Source: Lepus europaeus
Lineage: Eukaryota; Chordata; Mammalia; Lagomorpha; Leporidae
Length of the DNA: 64,000 bases
NCBI RefSeq assembly: GCF_033115175.1
Contig: NC_084836.1
Coordinates: forward strand, 77,590,253 to 77,654,252
Direction: 5' to 3'
In this document: in pieces, positions 61,491 through 64,000 of the stretch
How positions within the stretch are numbered: the stretch's first letter is position 1
Layout: every line of letters starts with the position of its first letter
The notes under the pieces: generated by a model
Told to the model about the DNA's origin: nothing
The model's database searches: none
Seen by the model: only the letters and a program-made list of their open reading frames with translations
Position numbers and translations under genes: made by a program

Positions 61491-64000
61491 TGCCAGTGGG
61501 GTGACTGTCATTCCTTACAATGTAGTATGTAGTGTATAAAGAATTGGAGGAGAGGTGATGGTAGGTTCTAATCAGAAAAAGGGGGGGGGCAGAAAAGGAG
61601 AGTTGCCTGGTTTGATCATTTTACACCGCACATAATTAAAATATGGCGCTGTGTAACATAAATATGTATCAACACTAATGCTAACCAAACTTTCCATGAA
61701 TAACATTATAAATAAGGAAACATGCTAACAACATGGGAGCACAATGCTACCCTATGAGAGCTAGAGAGCAAAATGAGCACCACATTCACATTCAGGAACC
61801 TGGAGTCAGACCTCAGCATTACAACTGATTCAGAACCAGTGAAACCATCCAGACCATAGTAATACCAAAATTGCTCCACAGAGACCCTGTCACATGCCAG
61901 GGAGAGCTTCCACGTGACAGAAAACTGCTAAAATAAATAGTACATTATCAACTCAAGACATGTGAGACACTATACTTCCAGGAAGGAAGCCAGAGGATGG
62001 GAAACAGGAGAAGTACTGTTAGTGAACTGGAAAAACTAAGACAATATCAAGAGTTCTTTCATTATAGTCAATCAACAAAGAGAAGACCTAAAAAGCAGAA
62101 TTGTGTTGGGAGAAAAGAAATTCAGAATCTCACAAAACAGAATTTCTAAGAGTAAAAATTGCTGAGTGATAACATCCAAGCAATGAAAAAAAAGGTGAAA
62201 TCATGACACTCAGTGCAAATCTGAAGATAATTTTGGGACATTTCAAAGTTTATGGAAAATGGAATTAAAAGAGATTTATTTTGGTGCCAAAAGTATTGAA
62301 ATCCTCACATATAGGGGTTTTTTGAAAGTTCATAGAATGCGAATTATAAAAATCATGTAGTAGGTAAATTATGATTTGAGTGGAATGTGTAAACATAGTC
62401 TTAGCCAATATAATGGCTTTTCGTAAATTTTCACAAATTAGACTCCCTAACCAAGGCTAATTAGTTTTACTATCACTTTAACGGAAGGAATAGTTACATG
62501 CAACATTTCTGAAAGAAAAAGCAAAATGATCTCTATGTCTCCCTGGCAAAGGAGAAATCATATTTACAATTACCATGGAACTCATGTATCAGATTTAGAG
62601 GAGATTCTTCAGCATACCCTCTCGAGCTATTTTTCATTGTCCTAATACAGAGTTCAGAAGAGTCCTGGTAGGTATTTCTCCTTGGAAGCCTCACCTCCCA
62701 CATCATGGAAGTACAGGTTTGCACATATACATAACATGTTGATGGAAAATAAGATATGGTAAAGTAGATTTCTAAATTTTGGTTCTAAATCTCCTTGTCA
62801 ATACCAGTAGATAAGTGTGCAGGCAGCACTTCTTCTCAGAGAGATGCACACAGCAAAAACTGTATCCAGCGGTTTTGGAGTTAGTTGCAGGAAAACAAAT
62901 GCGCTGATCACAGTTAAGAGAATCAATCAGGATGTTAAGCTGCCAACATCTAAATGGATGATGGATCCTTGGCGGACGTCTTCCAGAACAGAGGTCTATT
63001 GTCCAGGCCACTGGTGCCACAGGTCCTGGCAGAGAAGTTCTCCATTTGGGGCTTCCTCGCTTGTCCCAAGCTGCTCACCAGAGAGCTGGCACTGCTTCCC
63101 GAAGCCTCAGTGCACCCGCATGATGGAAGCCCCGCGGGTCCTCACTGGCAGGGTCAGGGCCGCTCCGCCCAAGCCCCACTCTCCTTCTCAGCCTGAGCAG
63201 CTGGGCTCGGTGTCCCCCAGGCACCTGCACACTGTGGAGTCTCAGCCACGCCACAGTCCATATTCTCCACCCAGGCTCAGGGCCCCCACAGGACGTGTGG
63301 TGTGGAAGGCAGTGTCTGCTGTGGGTCCCTCTCCAATCACATTATTATTAAAGGAGACTCTTACACCTACTAATGTAAGGGGGGTTACTAAGAAACAAGA
63401 AGGAATTTAATATTCTGTATACTGAAAATTTGCCTGAATGACTGGAACTATGTCCTCTGAACACTACCATCCCATAATTTAGGCAAGTAGAGCTTGCTGA
63501 AAGATTTCCACACTAAAGGCATATTCACAGGTTAAAGGGTAGTTTTCCATTAAAAATGTACCATTTCAGTTAACGTTTAACTATCTTCTACTGACCAGGA
63601 AAGAACAGAGTGATTTTATTTTACTCACTCTTATTTTAAAGCTAAAATATTTTGCGTATTTACTATACATTTTGTTTTGTGCTTTCCATTGAATTTCTCA
63701 TTTATTCAAACATGTACCAACACAATGTCAAGTATGGAGAGCCAGGGTGCCTGGTCCAGGTGGGCTGGAGAAGTCCTCTGGGTGCCCCCAGCCTCTTCTC
63801 AACTCTCAGTATGGGCCCCTCCACCAGCCCCAAACCATGCTCCCATGCCTGCTGCCTTTGCAAACACAAGGCTCCACTTCCCTCTCCAGCTGCAAGTCAC
63901 TCCCATGTCCATCACACCAGCACAGCTTAGCCTTGACCTTAGCCTCACTTGCCCTCTCGCCTCCCAGGGGCCCCTGCTGTGTGACACTCACATCCCCTGC
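61491..64000. other. Right-hand interval without recognised genes
   Basis: AT-rich to 62800, with an element near 62235-62350 resembling the palindromic element at 26160. From 62800 GC rises and a 197-codon plus-strand open stretch (62817-63410) appears, but it has no recognisable domain and no matching splice pattern. The last 300 bases are Pro/Cys-codon rich and end at the window edge. Confidence 0.4.

Noticed and set aside
62817-63410. 197-codon plus-strand open stretch
   Set aside because: No domain, composition-driven in a GC-rich patch, and no related copy or splice pattern to support it.

Overview
The window is nuclear DNA from a lagomorph, most likely rabbit (Oryctolagus) or a close relative. 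The main evidence is more than twenty copies of the tRNA-derived lagomorph C-SINE: GC-rich head, CT-rich stretch and AATAAATAAATAAATCTTT-type tail, on both strands and often nested. Long pieces of LINE-1 with lagomorph-type 3' ends, CA/TA/CT microsatellites and spliced genes agree. No tRNA or rRNA genes, CRISPR arrays or prokaryotic features were seen.

Layout. (1) 1-13.4 kb: old antisense L1, many C-SINEs, and on the minus strand an intron-bearing fragment of an XPR1 pseudogene (exons at 7849-8068, 4962-5111 and 4373-4459). (2) 13.4-15.0 kb: an L1 tail, a TG-rich minisatellite and a GC-rich repeat, with inverted relatives at 46.5-48.9 kb. (3) 15.0-21.15 kb: first copy of a roughly 6-kb duplication (DUP-A) carrying an FNIP2 processed pseudogene (minus) and a DAPK3 processed pseudogene (plus). 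(4) 21.1-28.5 kb: L1 pieces, microsatellites, a diverged tandem repeat of about 0.3 kb per unit (24.2-26.15 kb), another GC-rich repeat copy and a solo class I LTR. (5) 29-34.1 kb and 40.5-45.6 kb: two near-identical copies of a roughly 5-kb gene (DUP-B), separated by L1 sequence and C-SINEs. (6) 46-49 kb: tandem-repeat and GC-rich units again. (7) 49.8-55.2 kb: L1. (8) 55.2-61.5 kb: second copy of DUP-A. (9) 61.5-64 kb: no gene recognised.

The only genes that look alive are the two DUP-B copies. Each can be assembled from eight exons with consistent splice sites and phases into an open reading frame of 569 or 571 codons. Each protein carries two RasGEF N-terminal (REM) domains of the RALGDS family in tandem, joined by Pro/Ala/Glu-rich linkers, and ends in an Arg/Trp-rich basic tail. 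The catalytic CDC25 (RasGEF) domain and the Ras-association domain of RALGDS are absent, and I see no such exons downstream. The double-REM form arose by an intragenic duplication of three exons with their introns, and the whole gene was duplicated later. This is the best candidate here for something little described: a REM-only RALGDS-like family that cannot be an ordinary exchange factor and may act as a regulator or scaffold.

All family assignments come from reading translations against remembered protein sequences. Exon boundaries come from splice consensus, phase and comparison between copies. No database search or alignment was run.
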